A stretch of 7,827 nucleotides of DNA from Clostridiales bacterium UBA1248 (GTDB lineage Bacteria; Bacillota; Clostridia; Oscillospirales; CAG-272), in the NCBI GenBank assembly GCA_002308615.1, contig DBWC01000038.1:11181-19007 (forward strand), written 5' to 3'. Of the stretch, positions 6,433-7,827 are shown piece after piece; the first letter of the stretch is position 1; each line of letters begins with the position of its first letter. Both the position numbers and the translations under genes were made by a program. The notes under the pieces are model-generated. The model searched no databases and had not been told where the DNA came from. It saw only the letters and a list, made by a program, of their open reading frames with translations.

Positions 6433-7602
6433 TTAATTCTTAACTTTCTTAAACTCTTCTATTCCCTTTTTCAGTCTGTTCAGCCCGTCGTACAAAGTCA
6501 TTTTCGGGCAGGCGATATTAAGACGCAGAAATCCGTCGCCGCACTCACCGTAATGCGCGCCTTCCGTCAGGTACAGACCCGTCGTTTTTCTGATAAACGG
6601 CGCGACCTGTCTGCTTTTGCCGATCTTTGATATATCGAGCCACAACAGATACGTCGCTTCGCTTTTAACGACGCTCATGCCGGGGATTTCGGCTTTTACG
6701 AATTCTTCCGTTATCTTTCTGTTTTCCGATATATAAGCGCGCAGCTCGTTCAGCCACGGCTCGCCCTGCGTGAAAGCGGCGATCGCGCCGACCGTCGCAA
6801 AGCCGTTCGGCTCCGCTACCTCGTCCGTGTTTATGCCGCGGCGGACCTTATGGCACAGATTTTTGTCCGGTACGTATATCGCCGCCGTTTTGATGCCGGC
6901 GAGGTTGAACGTCTTTGTAGGCGCCATACACATAATGCCGACTTTTCTGCAGTCGTCGGAGACGGACAGAAACGGCACGTAATCGACTCCCGGCTCCGTA
7001 ATATCGCAGTGTATCTCGTCGGAAATAACCGTTACGTGATATTTTTGACACAGTTCCCCGATCCGCGAAAGCGTTCCCTTGTCCCAGATCTTCCCCACCG
7101 GATTGTGCGGGTTGCAGAGAATCATAAGGGTCGTCTGCGGATCCGAGAGTTTTTCTTCGAGGTCGTCGAAATCGACCGAATACTCCCCGTTTTCGTAAAC
7201 GAGCCGGTTCTCGCGTACGCGGCAGCCGTTGTTGAGTATGCTGTTGAAGAAAATATTGTAAACCGGCGTCTGTATGACGACATTTTCGTTCGGTGTCGTC
7301 AGTTTTCTGACGATGCTTGAGATAGCCGCGACGACGCCGGTGCAGAATACAAGCGCGTCGCGGTCCATCGTCATCCCGTGTCGGCGCTGCCACCATCCGG
7401 CGTACGCGTCGTACCAGGCATCGGTCAAACGGGTATAACCGAACACGCCGTGACGCGTGCGTTCGAGCATCGCGTCGATTATCTCGGGAGCCGTCGCAAA
7501 GTCCATATCCGCGACCCACATCGGAAGCTCGCCGTCACCGACGTCCCATTTGTAGCTGTCGGTCTTTCTGCGGTCGCGCAGCGTATCGAAGTCGTATTTC
7601 AT
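6433..7602 (-). CDS. patB: PatB/MalY-type PLP-dependent C-S lyase (cystathionine beta-lyase), class I/II aminotransferase fold
   Basis: A 389-residue cytoplasmic fold-type I PLP enzyme, matching PatB (about 387) and MalY (390) in length. This family cleaves cystathionine or cysteine conjugates to a thiol (or homocysteine), pyruvate and ammonia. Numbered from ATG 7602: LPMWVADMDF (26-35), a PatB/MalY hallmark near the N-terminus; GVFGYT (52-57); TPVYN (112-116, Tyr115 probably stacks on PLP); CNPHNPVGK (163-171, Asn167); SDEIHCD (194-200, Asp195 pairs with the pyridine nitrogen); APTKTFNLAG (227-236, Schiff-base Lys230); FLRLN (358-362, Arg360 for substrate carboxylate). ATG 7602 is preferred to an in-frame GTG at 7611 because it overlaps the upstream stop as ATGA, has GGAG 8 bases upstream, and gives the usual MKYDFD start. 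A terminator follows. Whether the main role is methionine synthesis, cysteine breakdown or detoxification is open; no other sulfur genes are in view. Confidence 0.93.
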   Translation of the reverse strand: MKYDFDTLRDRRKTDSYKWDVGDGELPMWVADMDFATAPEIIDAMLERTRHGVFGYTRLTDAWYDAYAGWWQRRHGMTMDRDALVFCTGVVAAISSIVRKLTTPNENVVIQTPVYNIFFNSILNNGCRVRENRLVYENGEYSVDFDDLEEKLSDPQTTLMILCNPHNPVGKIWDKGTLSRIGELCQKYHVTVISDEIHCDITEPGVDYVPFLSVSDDCRKVGIMCMAPTKTFNLAGIKTAAIYVPDKNLCHKVRRGINTDEVAEPNGFATVGAIAAFTQGEPWLNELRAYISENRKITEEFVKAEIPGMSVVKSEATYLLWLDISKIGKSRQVAPFIRKTTGLYLTEGAHYGECGDGFLRLNIACPKMTLYDGLNRLKKGIEEFKKVKN

Positions 7603-7827
7603 GAAATCCACTCCGGTCTGTCGGATTTCTTTTCGATTTTATCGCAATTTATGACGGTCTTCGAGGGGTCGATCCTGTCCTTTTCGAGTATGAGTTCGCC
7701 GATCGTTCCGACGGAGACGCTTCCGCCGGCGGGATTGAACACGCTTTCGATCCTTCCCGAAAGCTCCGCTTCGACCGTCGAGTATTCGAAGGCGAGGGTC
7801 GTGTTTATCAGTTTGCATCCGGTCATT
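7599..7827 (-). CDS. DUF3737-family protein, C-terminal part only
   Basis: Only the last 75 or so codons are present; the gene enters from the right edge. The first visible ATG (7826) is probably an internal methionine. The visible start, CKLINTTLAFEYSTVEAEL (4-22), followed by a stretch around INPAGG-like sequence (FNPAGGSVSVGTIGELI, 31-47), resembles the C-terminal end of DUF3737 proteins as I recall them. Those are made of short repeated strands of the pectate-lyase-like beta-helix type. The segment 48-75 is charged and less conserved. No signal or membrane segment is visible in this part. The stop codon overlaps the lyase start by 4 bases (ATGA), so the two genes form one transcript and are probably translationally coupled. 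The family has no established function known to me; a shared role with the lyase is inferred from the coupling only. Confidence 0.72.
   Translation of the reverse strand, partial: MTGCKLINTTLAFEYSTVEAELSGRIESVFNPAGGSVSVGTIGELILEKDRIDPSKTVINCDKIEKKSDRPEWIS
7611..7614 (-). promoter_or_regulatory. Ribosome binding site deciding the PatB-type lyase start
   Basis: GGAG on the minus strand lies 8 bases before ATG 7602, within the last codons of the DUF3737-type gene. It overlaps the alternative GTG codon (7611-7609) and so argues against that codon as the start. Confidence 0.7.

Noticed and set aside
6424..6445. Short AT-rich direct repeat (AATTCTTAATTCTTA)
   Set aside because: Too short and AT-rich to distinguish from chance at the end of the lyase gene.
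6848..7519. Minus-strand 223-residue Arg-rich frame
   Set aside because: It is an alternative frame inside the PatB-type lyase gene; its Arg-rich composition is typical of frame-shifted GC-rich codons.
7603..7611. GTG at 7611 as start of the PatB-type lyase
   Set aside because: It overlaps the GGAG ribosome site; the ATG at 7602 has correct spacing and an ATGA junction.

Overview
This window reads almost entirely on the minus strand. It suggests a low-to-moderate GC Gram-positive anaerobe of the class Clostridia, possibly an uncultured gut or rumen Oscillospiraceae-like lineage. That assignment is an inference from several things: consensus sigma-A promoters, strong GGAGG-type ribosome binding sites, a DNA polymerase I whose proofreading residues appear lost, and a secreted protein with a long Thr/Glu-rich linker. 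No phage, transposon, CRISPR, tRNA or rRNA feature is visible. The content is mostly housekeeping or metabolic.

Read in the direction of transcription (from high to low coordinates), there are three transcription blocks. Block 1 (7827-6433) holds the 3' end of a DUF3737-type gene, which overlaps by 4 bases (ATGA) a complete PatB/MalY-type PLP-dependent C-S lyase (cystathionine beta-lyase). The block closes with a strong hairpin terminator at 6391-6416.

Block 2 (6343-1212) starts at a perfect TTGACA-17-TATAAT promoter. It encodes a YgjV-family membrane protein, a ribokinase, DNA polymerase I, and a lipoprotein of unknown function. The genes are tightly packed: 38-base overlap, 4-base ATGA overlap, then a 10-base gap. 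No terminator is visible after the lipoprotein.

Block 3 (1186 to below 1) starts at a second perfect TTGACA-17-TATAAT promoter with an A-rich upstream tract. It encodes a secreted protein with a signal peptide, a CBM9/DOMON-like beta-sandwich domain and a Thr/Glu linker. This gene runs off the left edge of the window and is open to position 1, so a search for closed reading frames misses it.

Functionally, block 1 is sulfur amino-acid or thiol metabolism, with a beta-helix-like partner of unknown role. Block 2 joins pentose phosphorylation, DNA repair/Okazaki fragment processing and two envelope proteins in one transcript; this looks like packing of unrelated housekeeping genes rather than a pathway. 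Block 3 is a surface or secreted product, possibly glycan-binding. I found no convincing new defence, mobile or RNA system. The more unusual points are the gene order around polA, the two uncharacterised envelope proteins, and the coupled DUF3737-PatB pair.
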